A stretch of DNA of 64,000 bases from Sporothrix humicola (lineage: Eukaryota; Ascomycota; Sordariomycetes; Ophiostomatales; Ophiostomataceae): assembly GCA_021396245.1 (NCBI GenBank), contig WNYE01000091.1, positions 1 to 64,000 of the forward strand, read 5' to 3'. Positions within the stretch are counted from its first letter, which is position 1; every line of letters starts with the position of its first letter. A program made the translations under genes and the position numbers. Under the pieces are notes generated by a model. That model did no database searches and had not been told where the DNA came from. It saw nothing but the letters and a program-made list of their open reading frames with translations. Positions 45,276-56,927 of this stretch are shown piece after piece.

Positions 45276-46136
45276 CTATTTCTTGCCCAGCTCGACAGAC
45301 CGCTCTGTGGCAGCCTTGACGGCCTTGTTGACAATCTCCTCGAACCCGCTTGCCTCGAAGCTCACGAGGGCGGCATGCGTCGTGCCGTTCGGGCTCGTCA
45401 CGTTCTTGCGCAGCTGGCCCGGCTCGTCGCTCGACTCCACCAGCATCTTGCCCGCGCCCAGGCACGTCTGCTTGGCGAGTCGGCTGGCCTGCTCGGCAGG
45501 GAGACCGAGGGCCGTGGCGCTCGTAATCAGGTGCTCGACCATGGCGAAGAAGTAGGCCGGGCCCGAGCCCGAAAGACCAGTCACCACGTCCAGCAGCTCC
45601 TCCTTGTCGACCCACTCCGTGGCCTTGCTGACGCTCGCGAGCATCTGCGTGGCCAGCTGGCGCTCCTCTTCCGTGATATCGTCGCCCGCGTACAGGCCCG
45701 AAGCGCCCTCGCCGACCAGAGCAGGCGTGTTGGGCATCACGCGCACAACGTGCGGCACGCGGCCGCCGGCCGTCGTCGTCCACGCGCGCAAGCTGTCAAT
45801 CGTGACGCCGGCGGCGATCGAAACAACGAGCGGCAGCTTCTTGTCTTCGCCGAAATCCTTCCAGGCGGCCGCCATATCCTTGCACGCCGTCTCAGCGACC
45901 TGAGGCTTGACCGAAATCACCACCAGATCCGCCCACGCGGCCACCTCGCCGTTGGACGTCGTCGTGTGCACGCCCAGCGCCGCCATCTTGTCGCGGTTGA
46001 CATCCCAGGGCTCAGCCACCGAGACGTTCTTCTTGTCGAAACCGCCGGCCAGGAGACCGCCGATAATGGCACCGGCCATGTTGCCGCCGCCGATAAAGGC
46101 GAGCTTGGCCGAGTTGAGGGGAGCAGGCGGGGACAT
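45276..46136 (-). CDS. pyrroline-5-carboxylate reductase
   Basis: 286-aa product catalysing the last step of proline synthesis, reduction of P5C to proline with NAD(P)H. The start at 46136 places the Rossmann motif FIGGGNMAGAIIGG at residues ~13-26, as in the family; in-frame ATGs further upstream (to 46256) add a non-homologous leader. Further landmarks: VVISVKPQV, a SIAAGV segment, VRVMPNTPALVGEGASG (substrate/cofactor region), and the dimer domain DVVTGLSGSGPAYFF followed by QTCLGAGKML. Length is normal for fungal Pro3. It ends in TAG, an unambiguous use of TAG as terminator at the expected family length. Confidence 0.96.
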   Translation of the reverse strand: MSPPAPLNSAKLAFIGGGNMAGAIIGGLLAGGFDKKNVSVAEPWDVNRDKMAALGVHTTTSNGEVAAWADLVVISVKPQVAETACKDMAAAWKDFGEDKKLPLVVSIAAGVTIDSLRAWTTTAGGRVPHVVRVMPNTPALVGEGASGLYAGDDITEEERQLATQMLASVSKATEWVDKEELLDVVTGLSGSGPAYFFAMVEHLITSATALGLPAEQASRLAKQTCLGAGKMLVESSDEPGQLRKNVTSPNGTTHAALVSFEASGFEEIVNKAVKAATERSVELGKK

Positions 46137-46670
46137 TGTGTTGATGGTGGGGTATCTTCGTAGGGTGTGAGGATTTCGAGAGTGTGTGTTTGTTGAGCGT
46201 TGCGTCGAATTGATCGTGTGGGAGGTGACGACTGAGATTTTTAAGTGACTCTTCAATGGCTGGCTGTCAATTTGTCAATTGGACATTCTTCCTCCTTTTT
46301 TGGCCCGAAGCGATGCGCTTTGTCGAATGCACTTATCGCGGTAGCTCCTTCCCCAGATAGCTTCTGGACTCTGAGCGCGCCAGTGGCCAGTGACGACCCC
46401 TCCAATCGGCAGCACCTTCCCTGTAAAGATGGGGAAGGAGCTAGCGAATCGAAAGCCGCTGGAAAGCGAGCTCGCCGTTGTCGGCCAGGTGAGAGCAATT
46501 GGCACAATTAGGTAATTGTGAGGACGGTAGGAGCGACAATGAACGGCAAGAGCGAAAGAGTTGATGGAAACAAAAATGATAAAAGAAAAGAAATCGAAAA
46601 GACAGGCGTTTTCATTTGCTCGTAAATAAAACGACCAAAAAAAAAGTCGCAAAAAAAAGCAAAAAAGAAA
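46137..46670. other. intergenic, nothing recognised
   Basis: 5' flank of the P5C reductase gene and 3' flank of the tRNA gene. The A-run at 46625-46670 supplies pol III termination T-tracts on the tRNA strand. Confidence 0.5.
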
Positions 46671-46767
46671 CGACAACAGCAGGACTTGAACCTACGCGGC
46701 CGAAGCCATAAGATGTATCGAACAAGGAAATTCGAGTCTTACCCATTAACCACTCTGGCATGTTGCC
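46671..46767 (-). tRNA. tRNA-Ser(CGA) with 16-nt intron
   Basis: Minus-strand cloverleaf. Acceptor stem GGCAACA/TGTTGTC (one G-U pair), discriminator G at 46671, D arm with CCA/TGG stem and AGTGGTTAA loop, anticodon stem TAAGA/TCTTA, anticodon CGA at 46734-46732. A 16-nt intron at 46730-46715 has TTCGA pairing with TCGAA over the anticodon. A long variable arm (GGC TTCG GCC) is typical of Ser, and the T arm is GTAGG TTCAAGT CCTGC. T-runs follow directly as pol III terminator. It decodes UCG. Yeast tRNA-Ser(CGA) also carries an intron. The intact CGA anticodon rules out this gene as an amber suppressor. Confidence 0.92.
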
Positions 46768-47784
46768 TTGTTATTTGTTGAAATTTCAGCTGCCTATCTT
46801 AGCTTAAGTAGCCCAATCCAGTAATTAGTAGGTGGGGCGTCAACCCCAGTAGCCAGATCAGAAAACCAACGACTTCGCAAATTGACGACAACATACACGT
46901 TGATTGACAATAACCGACACTCACTCCATACGAAAAATCGGCATTTATTTACTGTAATGTGTTCTCAATTTATCTGTTCTGTTGCATTTTTTTTTTTTTT
47001 GGAAAATTTGTACGGACACATTGCTGACATGGAATATTTTTCGTACTGTTAATATTATGTCTAGATGAAAGTATCTTGATTGAAGCGGATGTAGAATAGA
47101 TGTGATCCCTTGACAAAGTTTTAAAGAATGATTCAAAATCTCTGAGACGACTCTGTATGTTTCCGACGACCGCGGGCCATTCAGTAGATCTTTCTTGTAT
47201 CTTTGAATGTATCACATACACTCAGCACCTTTCATACACGGAGTCTGTCATCTGTCATGTCATTTCTCTCTTCATGGCACTACCTGTCATGCATGTTCAG
47301 AATGAACGGAACTCCTAACCAGCAATGTCTCTCAATTTGTGCGTTTCATCAAAACTCTTTGCCATATGTCATGTATTGTCCTGCACGAGTCATGCTGTCG
47401 AAGCATCACGGAGCTTACGGGCGCTGAAGCACCGACTCGACAAGACAATGGGTGGCCGAGCCCACGAAAACGACGCGCGCTTGCCCCAAAACAGTAATTC
47501 TGCAGTGTTAGACAGCAATGTCGCCATTCTTTGCCACAATGATGAGAGGTAGACTAACAGCCAATATCGGGATATTTTGTGCGTATTTGCGAGTGAAGCT
47601 CGTTTCGAGGCACAGAGCTATTGCAGAGCTTGAGATAGTGGATGAGGAATTATTTGATCCGTTTAAAGATATCTTTGACGAGTCATTGATGACTGAGAAT
47701 CTGTGAACATATTTAGATGCGACATCTCCCAATTCTTCGTTGACGGGCTCGGTGTTTTGTTCTTCAATTCGTCTAACCATCGCC
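46768..47784. other. intergenic, nothing recognised
   Basis: AT-richer than neighbouring coding DNA. Overlapping short frames on both strands at about 47508-47786 show no recognisable motif. Confidence 0.45.
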
Positions 47785-49947
47785 ATGTCGCCGCTTTTCC
47801 TCGTCCCGTATCTGCTCTACTTTCTCTACCAGAGCTACCTTGCTTTGAGGAAGCGGGTAGCGGCAAAACAGAGAGCCGTCGAAGCATGCGACACCGAGAA
47901 GAACAGCAGCACCGTCAAAGAAGATGTGGTGCCCAGTTCTGCTGCCAGCTCAGACGCCAGCACCAATGCCACGATCCCGACGCTGACGAGCCTCCGCAAC
48001 CTGCACATTGCCCAGGTCAACCCGCAGCCTACAGCCAACGACCCATCTTTTGATGACCGTGACGATTACGAAGACGCTGACCGCGGGTTCATTGCTGCGC
48101 TCGAACCCGGTATCATCAAGAAGGCCGACGGCAAGGGCATCGTCTGGGATGTGGAGCAGTACAAGTTCCTCAACAAGGGCCCCGAGGCATTGCCGACCAT
48201 CCACCCAAACCTTGTGCGCGTAGGCCAGCTCAACATCAAGCAGGGCCTGTACCAGGTGGCCGAGGGCGTCTACCAGATCCGTGCACTGGACATCTCGAAC
48301 ATGACCATCCTGGAGGGCGATAATGGCGTTGTCATTATTGACCCGCTGGTGTCCGTCGAGTGTGCCCGTGCCGGCATCGAGCTGTACTATGCGCATCGTG
48401 GCCAGCGTCCTGTCACGGGACTCATATTTTCGCATTCACACGTCGACCATTATGGTGGAGCCACTGGTGTTCTTCCCGATCCGGACAACTTTGACCTATC
48501 GTCCATCCCGATCATTGCTCCCACCGGCTTCCTGGACGCGGCCGTCAAAGAAAACGTTATTGTTGGCCCAGCCATGATGAAGCGCGGCCTGTCCATGTTC
48601 GGCATGGCGCTGCCCACAAACCCTCGCGGTCTGGTCGGCACTGGCCTTGGTCTTGGTTCCAGCGGTGGCAGCCAGTCGTTCCTGATCCCCAACCAGCTGA
48701 TCGAGTCTACGGGCGAGACCCACGATATTGACGGCGTCCGCATCGTTTTTCAGATGGTGCCTGACACTGAGGCTCCCGCCGAGATGAACTTCTTCTTCCC
48801 CGCCACCAATGTTTTATTGGTAGCTGAGACGGCCACAAACACGATGCACAACATCACCACCCTGCGTGGCGCTCAAGTGCGCGACTCCAAGGCCTGGTCG
48901 CAGTACCTCGACGAAGCTATCGGCCTCTTTGGCGGTGCCGTCGAGGTCCTCATCGGCAGCCACAACTGGCCTATGTGGGGAAATGCCCGCGTCGTCGAGC
49001 GCCTGGCCACCCAGCGTGATCTGTACGGCTACCTCCACGACCAGACGGTGCGCCACATGAACGAGGGCAAGACTGGTACTGAGATCGCCGAGATTTTGGA
49101 GCTGCCGCCGGCCGTGTCGCGCGCCTGGTACTGCCGCGGCTTTTATGGCTCGCTCAACCACAACGTCAAGGGCATCTACCAGCGCTACTTGACCTGGTTC
49201 GATGGCCGACCTGCACACCTGTGGCAGTACCCGCCCGCCGAAGAGGGCCAGCGGTACGTTGACGTGCTCGGTGGCCTGGCTGCCCTCAACGAAAAGGCTG
49301 AGGCGTACATTGCCGACGGCGACAGCCGGTTCGCCGTGACCTTGCTGTCGCACGCCGTGGCCGCTGCAGGCGGGCCTTCTTCTCACTCGTCGGACCCAGC
49401 CTATGTCCGCACCAAGCAACTGCTCATCGTCGCATACGAGAACCTGGGCTTCGGCTCTGAGAACGCTACTTGGCGCAACTTCTTCTTGACAGCTGCCCTC
49501 GAGCTGCGGACAGGCCGCGACTTCCGCACACTTGTGCCGAGTCGTGCCAACCTGACTCCCAACCTACCCGTCTCGCAGTGGTTCGACGTGCTGTCTGTGC
49601 AGCTCAACGGCGAACAGGCCGCGCCGTCCAATGAGGCTGTTGGAGGCGTCGCCGTCAAGCTTGCCATTGATGTCGAGGTCGTTGATGAGTCCCGCGAGGA
49701 GGATACGCACTGGCGTCTGATTCTGAGCAACGGTGTCCTGACCAAGCGCCGCTTGACAAAGGCCATTCGTGATGCGTTGGCAGAGGCAAAGGCAACAGGC
49801 AGCTCCACGGAAAAGGTGCAGCTCAGCCTGACCGTGACTCGTGAGCAGCTGTTGGCCAACCTCAAGGGCGCGTCGCCAGTCCAGGCAATCAAACACGAGG
49901 GTGACTTGGGTGCTCTCAAGACGCTGCTGGATCTGGTCGCAGAGTAA
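47785..49947 (+). CDS. alkyl sulfatase, metallo-beta-lactamase fold (class III)
   Basis: 720-aa product from ATG 47785; an upstream in-frame ATG (47740) would add 15 residues before the hydrophobic N-terminus MSPLFLVPYLLYFLYQSYL, so I prefer 47785. That segment is a membrane anchor or signal. Then come the N-terminal region with DFLNKGPEALPTIHPNL-type sequence, the zinc site HSHVDHYGG (His217, His219, Asp221, His222) and ETATNTMHN, which supply metal ligands, and a helical dimerisation domain (ELPPAVSRAWYCRGFYGSLNHN). A C-terminal SCP2-like domain ends the protein. These are the features of SdsA1/Bds1 enzymes, which hydrolyse primary alkyl sulfates such as SDS to alcohol and sulfate. A sulfur-scavenging or detoxifying role is likely. 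TAA stop. Confidence 0.93.
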   Translation: MSPLFLVPYLLYFLYQSYLALRKRVAAKQRAVEACDTEKNSSTVKEDVVPSSAASSDASTNATIPTLTSLRNLHIAQVNPQPTANDPSFDDRDDYEDADRGFIAALEPGIIKKADGKGIVWDVEQYKFLNKGPEALPTIHPNLVRVGQLNIKQGLYQVAEGVYQIRALDISNMTILEGDNGVVIIDPLVSVECARAGIELYYAHRGQRPVTGLIFSHSHVDHYGGATGVLPDPDNFDLSSIPIIAPTGFLDAAVKENVIVGPAMMKRGLSMFGMALPTNPRGLVGTGLGLGSSGGSQSFLIPNQLIESTGETHDIDGVRIVFQMVPDTEAPAEMNFFFPATNVLLVAETATNTMHNITTLRGAQVRDSKAWSQYLDEAIGLFGGAVEVLIGSHNWPMWGNARVVERLATQRDLYGYLHDQTVRHMNEGKTGTEIAEILELPPAVSRAWYCRGFYGSLNHNVKGIYQRYLTWFDGRPAHLWQYPPAEEGQRYVDVLGGLAALNEKAEAYIADGDSRFAVTLLSHAVAAAGGPSSHSSDPAYVRTKQLLIVAYENLGFGSENATWRNFFLTAALELRTGRDFRTLVPSRANLTPNLPVSQWFDVLSVQLNGEQAAPSNEAVGGVAVKLAIDVEVVDESREEDTHWRLILSNGVLTKRRLTKAIRDALAEAKATGSSTEKVQLSLTVTREQLLANLKGASPVQAIKHEGDLGALKTLLDLVAE

Positions 49948-52900
49948 ATCAGGCACGAGCCGCTATCATTTTAAAATGTACCATAGAAGGATAAAATCGA
50001 CACTCAGATTGCACCTGACTCCCCACGATAGCACATGCTTGAAGAAACGCGATGGAATAGCTGAGTGGGCAAGCCACGACTGACATGTGTGAGACATGTG
50101 GCTATGCGATTCGTGTTGTCACATATTCTCGTGAGGCTGTCAGCACGCCAGTCTCTCTTCTCAAGTACGGAGAGCAAAGTATCTTCTCGTGAATGGAGCT
50201 TTCTCGGACTGTTTTCGAAATGCCATGGTAAAACGAGAATCGCATAACGCAAAAACGTAAAGTGCTCCAAAAAACATACCTAGCGTAGCAGCCGACTTCC
50301 CGCGGCAGTACCGACATTGATGCGTTGTTGGCTCTGGTCGTCTTTCGCTGTGACCGAGCGCAATAAAGTCTTAGCTGGAGTGTTGGAGTCTTAATTGCGT
50401 CGGATTAAGAACCTTGGGTTGCGTCAAGGGCAATTGGAATGGAGACGAGACTTGGGGGATGCGACGCAGGCACGGCAGAGCACTTTCACATGAAAATGGT
50501 TTCTCACTTTCTGGCCACACTCCAACATGACATCCCGTGCCCAACTTCAACTTTGTGTTTCTGTTTGTGTCGCTGTGGCCGCGCGTGGCGACGTGGTGGC
50601 TGCGTCTTGGCCAGCCCCGAATTGTGTCCTCCCTAGGAGAAGAGAGTAATAGTTACCTAATCCAGTGCATCGCATGCCCAAACCACAAGGCGCACAGGGA
50701 TGTTCTAGAGCAGGAGGAAGGAGATGGCGAGAAGGGGTTGACAAAGTGGGTGGCCTGAACAATGCCACGATTGGTGGGCTGGCAGCGGATTTGACTTTGT
50801 GACAAACACGAAGAGAACACATACCAAAAGACAAAGGCGTCACAGCAGGAGAGCACAGGACACAGGCACAAGGCACGAGACATTGATTCTTGTTTCCCCA
50901 CCGGTCGCGCTTGCCCTGACTGCGTGTGTGAGGTTTCCAAAATATCCAGCTCTCGGAAGCGCCTTCCGCTGTGCTCCTTCCATTCTTCCTGTCCTGCTTT
51001 GTTTTGTGTTTCGTCGCGCTATCCCACCGAAAACTGCATAGAATCTACAAATCACGGAAAGAGCAGTATCTGTCGAAAGTAACCTTCTGTCTGCCCCTCC
51101 ATGTCAATATTGAATTGTTGGATGAGGCGGCATGTTTGAGCATGTGTCAGTCAACTGAACCCCACGTCCGCGACACGCCCATACCCTGGTCGGCGCGTTG
51201 TGTCAGCCAGCCAGCCATGCACAGAATGAATGGCCAGCAAGGCTTGCAGCCAGGGGCACAGTATTGCAGAATACAGGCATTCATTCCTTGTTACTTCTTT
51301 ATTTGCCTACTCAGCACCAAGCACGATGTACTTTGTATTGCGCGAAAGGGAAAGTACGTCCGTGACGGAGGTGGTCAGAAGCTGAGCTCGGTTATGAGAC
51401 GAGGGAAGGTGCAAGGGCACGGAAGGAACGAGGTTAAAATCGACGGGAAAGAAAGACAAAAATAGAGGGCGCAAGGCAGGAGCTTCACGGTTGGCTTTGC
51501 GCTGCTCTTGCCTTCCTTGGCTGTTTCCCGCGTGTCGCTTGTTCTGGAACTTTTTGGCTTGTGATTCTGGATCATGGCAATACTTGAGGCAGGCGCGGCC
51601 GTCGCTCTTTCCTTCACTCAGGACATCTTTGTCATCTGCCCCCTTTTCAAAATAGACAAGAGACAGACATCGACATTCATATTCTGGCCTCTTCCTCAAA
51701 ATAAAGCATCTTCACGCATCGCTAAAATTTTAACTCTATTCTTCCTTGCCTCGTTCCTTTTCAGTCTCTTTTTGCCCACGTTCCCACGGAGCTCCTAAGA
51801 CGGCCCCTCCCGCAGCTTGCCCCTCCCGCTAACAACTTTTTCGCTGGTTCCCACCGCCGTTTTTTTCGCCGTTCTTTTTACTACGCATAGTCTTTCGCTC
51901 CAACACTCTTTTTGCCATCGCCGGTCATTTTGTTCCTCTTGCAGCACTAACGACGAACAAGTTACCTTGTTTTTATCGCGTGCTGCAGTCCTCTTTTCGC
52001 GATAGCACGTTGGCGCTGTTTGTGGTGGGCTCACACTATCCAGGTTTTCGTGGAGATCGACCACAGAAGCACTGTAACCAACACACATCATAACACTCCC
52101 ATCCAATCACTTTTGCGATATCGGCCGGGCCTTGCAGGTCTCGAGACCACAACTTGCAACTTTGCCATCCACATTCGAATTTCCAAACAACAGCCGGACT
52201 TTCCCCTCCTACTGTCCTCGCCGGTGACACACCTTTTTCGAAATTCACAGACCAGGCTGTGACAAGTTGTGACCAGTTTGTGTGAAAAGACCGTTCTTGT
52301 CTGGTCTTTGTCCATTTTTACACAGCCCATCACCACTTGGATTGTACAACACTTGGTGCAGATCGCCAAGCGAGCCAGCACATCCCCTCTCCCGCTCCAG
52401 CATTCACCTGACCACTGCGCACCCCTCCATAAACCCCTGTGCTCTGCACTTCTTTTGCACTTCTGTGCAGCTTTTTGCAGCTTTTTGCACTGATCTTGTC
52501 TTGGTCTTCTGGGCATATCTGGGCAAGTGACAAGGCAAAAATAAGGACAAGACAGAACTACGGGGCATTTCGGGCAAAACATCGTGGCCCTGCAACATCG
52601 TCGGCTGCACAGCTCCGTACAAAACGTTGACCCCTCGATTTGCACTTTTCCCAATAAATCGCCCAAACGAGAGCCAGCGTCACCTCTATCTCCAGCCTTG
52701 GTCAAGAGTCCTCCTTGGCGAAAGAGGAGTTCACCTTGTTGCGTGCTTGACCTGGATAATTTTACAAAATAACCCCGTACCTGACCGCCCTTTTGTGTGG
52801 AGGTACATTTTGGTGTGCGTCTCAACAAAATCTCAAAATCACAACAGAAACAGTTAGTGGGGAAGCACTCGTCGTGGGTCAGTGGCTTGCAAGCTTGCAA

Positions 52901-55118
52901 GCTTACACTCAAAAAGGCACACTTGATCAGGAGGGACATCGAAAAAGGAAAAGGAGGGGAAGCACGATAACAGCAATTCGACAAGAACGAACGACAAGGA
53001 ACACAATCACGCAGAAGGACGAAAACGAAAAGGAAAGAAGCAAGGCAAGGATTATCAAGAATCTTCACAAAAATCAAGACGATCCCGTTCGGCATTCCCA
53101 GACCATTTCTTGTTTATTTTCGATTTTCCTTCTTTTTTCTTTCTTTCGTCTTTCCCCTCGTCCTTACTCCCCCCTCCATCAACGCATTCCTCCCGCTATC
53201 TGTCCCTTGATTTCTCACGCTTCTACCCGACTGCCGCTACGGTGGTTCCGTTCCTGGTCGCCGTTATTCCCTGCCCACGATCTGCCAGACTTACTCACGA
53301 CGGCTGTCTATCTCAAAATCCACTTTTTTTTTTTTGGCTGCAAATACCTGCAGCGTGCTCACTTACTTCGTTGACGCAGACGCACAGGAACGCAGGACCC
53401 GTGGACCCGTGGCGACACTGAACCTTCTTCGGACTTGTCTATTTGCCTCATTTTCCTCATTTTCCTTCTGGACCGCTGCAGGCGGCCTGCACGACTGCAT
53501 TAGTGTGGCTGTCTTGTTGCAGTATCCGACAAGCAGAGAACTCAGAAAACTGGTGTTTCTCTTTTGTTTCCGGTGCCCTTTTCCTGTCCTCCCCACGTCG
53601 TGTATCGTTCATTGTTTTCTTGGCCGGTCGTGGCAGCCAATACGCAACCCATACAGTGCCACAAGGTGACCGAGAGTGGGGGGAATTCAAATAACACAAA
53701 ACGACCCCAGACAAGCAGATAAAAAAGAGGATCTCAAAGACCGACATTCACCCGGCACAAGCTCCGCAATTTAGGAGAAAAAATACAAGACGAAAAGCAG
53801 TCCACTGGAAAAGGACGACAGTCACGAAAACCGGGACGCAAACCATCTTCCGCCAATCGTCGGGTCAAGAACGCCCGGCATAGGAAGCAGAGTTTTAAAC
53901 TTTTTTTTTTGTCCGGCTCTCCATTCGCCGCTCCGACTTGCGCTTTCGGACCACAATTTCTAGCCACAATTTTTCCTCCTTTAGTCGGACCTTACAAAAC
54001 AGGCAAGAGGAGACGGCCGCTGTTAGTCAAAACTTAAAATCGACAGGGCTAAACACAGCTGGTGGCTCGAAACGAGGCAAAATCGAGGCATTCTGAAGAG
54101 TCACTGACGACTGACACACAAGAAAATCAATAAACCGAGCCGGGCCCGACATCCGGCTATTCGATCTCGTCACCGTCACCATCACTGCTGTCACTGTTTG
54201 GACACAAGCACTGCACGACGTCAAACACAACTTCATTGCCATTCATTATCTTTGGCCGACAGTGACCCCGTTCAAAATTACCATCAACGCATGCAAAGTG
54301 CCCCATCTTTGTTTTGTTTCTCCATATCCCATACATCTTTTGCCTCCTTTGTCCCCCCTCGTGCCCAGCCCGCTACAACACTCGCTCGCTTCCAGGGCCT
54401 GGCCCAGACAAGAACCCACAGGCCATATCCACCAGCCTAACCCACCGCGTGCATCACTATTGGGCGCACTTACACGCATTCTCCATCGCCATACCCCGTT
54501 CGCCCAGACCGCAAGTTTGTGCTGCCAGCAACCAGCGTGCAGCGTTCTTTTTATCATTTCGTTGTTGACGCACGTTGCTCTTTTTTGTCGTTACTTTTCG
54601 TTCATTTCTAACGATCGTCTCCCATTTTCTTGGTCGGCAAGAGAACAGCCGTGCATCGCATGAAATTACCTTCTCGCCTCTTACCTCTTTTGCTTCTTCT
54701 TCATATCCCTTTTCTTACCGATTTCGACTTATCGTCTGCTTTTCGTTCTTTCTTCTAACCTTTATTTGTTTACCTCCCCTTGTCGCCTGCAGCTGCACCT
54801 GTCTGGAACAGAACATCGTCTGCAGCACGCAACACCGCAACACTATCTGTAACACCGCTCTTCTGTTCCACCGCCTTGCAGACCTGCTCTTGACGACGAT
54901 TCACTTTCTCTTTGTATCGGTCCAGCTCTTTTGTCGCTTCTCGCTGTCGAACTTAAATCACCCGGATATCCTTTGTTTTCTTTATTCACTTCGGCTTTCA
55001 CGACACCTCCATCTTGTTCACGCCTGTCTTTGTGCATTCTTTGTTGTCAGCAATTTATTCAAAACTGCCTCACATCAACAACACATTATCTTCTCCAACA
55101 TCAACATTCCTATACATC
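49948..55118. other. 5.2-kb region without a supportable gene
   Basis: The largest gap in the window. It holds many short frames and one 336-codon minus-strand frame (53095-52088) that is Cys-rich and lacks any recognisable motif, intron or good start; I do not call it. Small direct repeats occur at 52465-52490 (GCAGCTTTTT twice) and about 52888-52906 (TTGCAAGC twice, palindromic). The 3' part (about 54550-55118) is C/T-rich and probably the promoter and 5' UTR of the gene at 55119. Confidence 0.4.
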
Positions 55119-56015
55119 ATGTCTCGCATATCAAACCGTCCCGACTCAAGATCCAAGACTGGCCTTCGACTTGACACATCTATCGACACACATTTACAGC
55201 AGACATCAAGAAAACCGATTCCGGTTGAGCAGCAATCCAAATCTATGTACGGCCTCGACGAATCCGACCCATTCTCTACCGAAATGCACCGCCAGGATTC
55301 CGGCTACGAGTCGATTGCACCCCAGGATGCACAGTCACCTCAGAGACCCGGCTCATCTCGCCGACGTGCTCACTCAACACACTCCAGCCGCACAAGCAAC
55401 AAGACACGGCCTCCGACCCGGCGAAATGCCAAGTCAGGGTCGGTGAACCGCCTGCCCAAAGCTGCCAAGTACAGCAGCCGCTCAGCCCTCGCCCACTCCT
55501 CCAACCCTGTCACCATCACACCGTCATCCTACGACTACTACAGCAACTACCCCGATGCCACCCCTTACAGCACACGCGGAGCCGAACCAACATCTTATTT
55601 CCATTTCCCGCCGCCGGACCCCCAGACTACTGGTGACGACGTCATTCTGCCACACAGTGCCGCCGACCACGGCTACGACCCTGGTTATGGCGGCGCTGCC
55701 GGTGCCTCCACCAGCACGGACGTCTACCAGGTCCCGCCGCAGACAACGCACTACTGGACGAGCGACCAGACCCGCCGACTCGAGTACGCTGCCATCGATG
55801 CTGCTAGCCGTGGCTTCAAGGGCTGGATGATGCGGCACATGGTGCCTGACTGCTTCATCCCCAAGGAGAAGCGCCGGGTGACGTTTGACGACGACACGGG
55901 CAGCGTGCGGCGGTACCGCATTGAGCTGGAGTCAGAGGAGTCGGCGGAGAAGGAGTGTGTGTCCAACATTTTGAGCCGCAGCTCCAAGAAGGGTGGCTCG
56001 AGCTTGTGGTCGTGA
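55119..56015 (+). CDS. conserved Pezizomycotina unknown protein
   Basis: 298-aa product from ATG 55119 (the frame is open further upstream from 55014 but reads as a leader). The N-terminal 150 residues are basic and Ser/Arg-rich, disordered. The middle is Tyr/Pro-rich. The C-terminal ~80 residues form the only ordered block: YWTSDQTRRLEYAAIDAA, then GFKGWMMRHMVPDCFIPKE, RRVTFDDDTGSVRRYRIELE and a Ser-rich end. I recognise this block from uncharacterised filamentous-ascomycete proteins but know no function. No signal or membrane segment. TGA stop. Confidence 0.75.
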   Translation: MSRISNRPDSRSKTGLRLDTSIDTHLQQTSRKPIPVEQQSKSMYGLDESDPFSTEMHRQDSGYESIAPQDAQSPQRPGSSRRRAHSTHSSRTSNKTRPPTRRNAKSGSVNRLPKAAKYSSRSALAHSSNPVTITPSSYDYYSNYPDATPYSTRGAEPTSYFHFPPPDPQTTGDDVILPHSAADHGYDPGYGGAAGASTSTDVYQVPPQTTHYWTSDQTRRLEYAAIDAASRGFKGWMMRHMVPDCFIPKEKRRVTFDDDTGSVRRYRIELESEESAEKECVSNILSRSSKKGGSSLWS

Positions 56016-56927
56016 TCACGCCACCCGACCATACAAAAAACGGACGCGAACGACAAACGATATGATGCACGACGAAGAGATGTACGACACACGGCAGACG
56101 AAGAAGACGATATTCAGCATTTACAACAGACGACGACGAACAGACCATTGCATACACAGCGTTGATTTCCATTTACATCGTTTCTTTTTTCACTTTCTTT
56201 TCCTTTGTCTCCTATTTGTTTTCAATTCTCGCACATTCATCAGCATTTACATTCTCCCATTCGAGCGCATATATACCAACCCCAGTTGGACCGCTTCGGT
56301 ATGTACTTGACGGGCCACATCTATTCCACAACATGAATGGCGAGGCGTTTTATACCCACATTTGTCTCTGCACTGTTGAGCTCTTGGAGCACGCCTTTGG
56401 CGGTGCTTCTCATTTTACATTTACATTTACATTTTGGATATCATCTACTTTGGATATTTCTTATTTAATTTTTTCGTGGCCGTATGCAATGCTATTTTGA
56501 ATATATTTTTGACATATACTTTTGGCAACAACTTTGACAACAACTCTTGAAGGTGTGAAAATAGACCATTGATTAAGATTAACTAGTGTCTACCGGAAAG
56601 GAGACAACGCCGACCCATATTATTCCAAGTACCCAGACAAAGGAGAGAGAGAAGAAATAACACGAGCAAGAAGAGAAAAAGGGAAGGACAGGAAAGAAGC
56701 ACCGAACCGAAATAAAAACAATAAAAGAAGAAGAAAGTAAGTGATACAGATTGTTTACAATGAATATGGAAAGAGGTAGACAAGAAAAAAGGGCGAAAGA
56801 AAGGAAAGGGAGAATGGAAAGAAAAAGAAGAAGAAAATGAGAAGGAAGAACAAGAATATGAGGACGAAGAGAGGCTGAGCTACTGTCGTATGCAAACAAC
56901 GTGCACGATACTAACATCCAGCCATCT
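56016..56927. other. intergenic, nothing recognised
   Basis: Convergent 3' flanks. A short ATTTAC/CATTTA direct repeat lies at about 56412-56436 and a purine-rich stretch at about 56640-56870. Confidence 0.5.

Noticed and set aside
47508..47786. Possible transposase fragment
   Set aside because: Short overlapping frames on both strands with no recognisable transposase residues.
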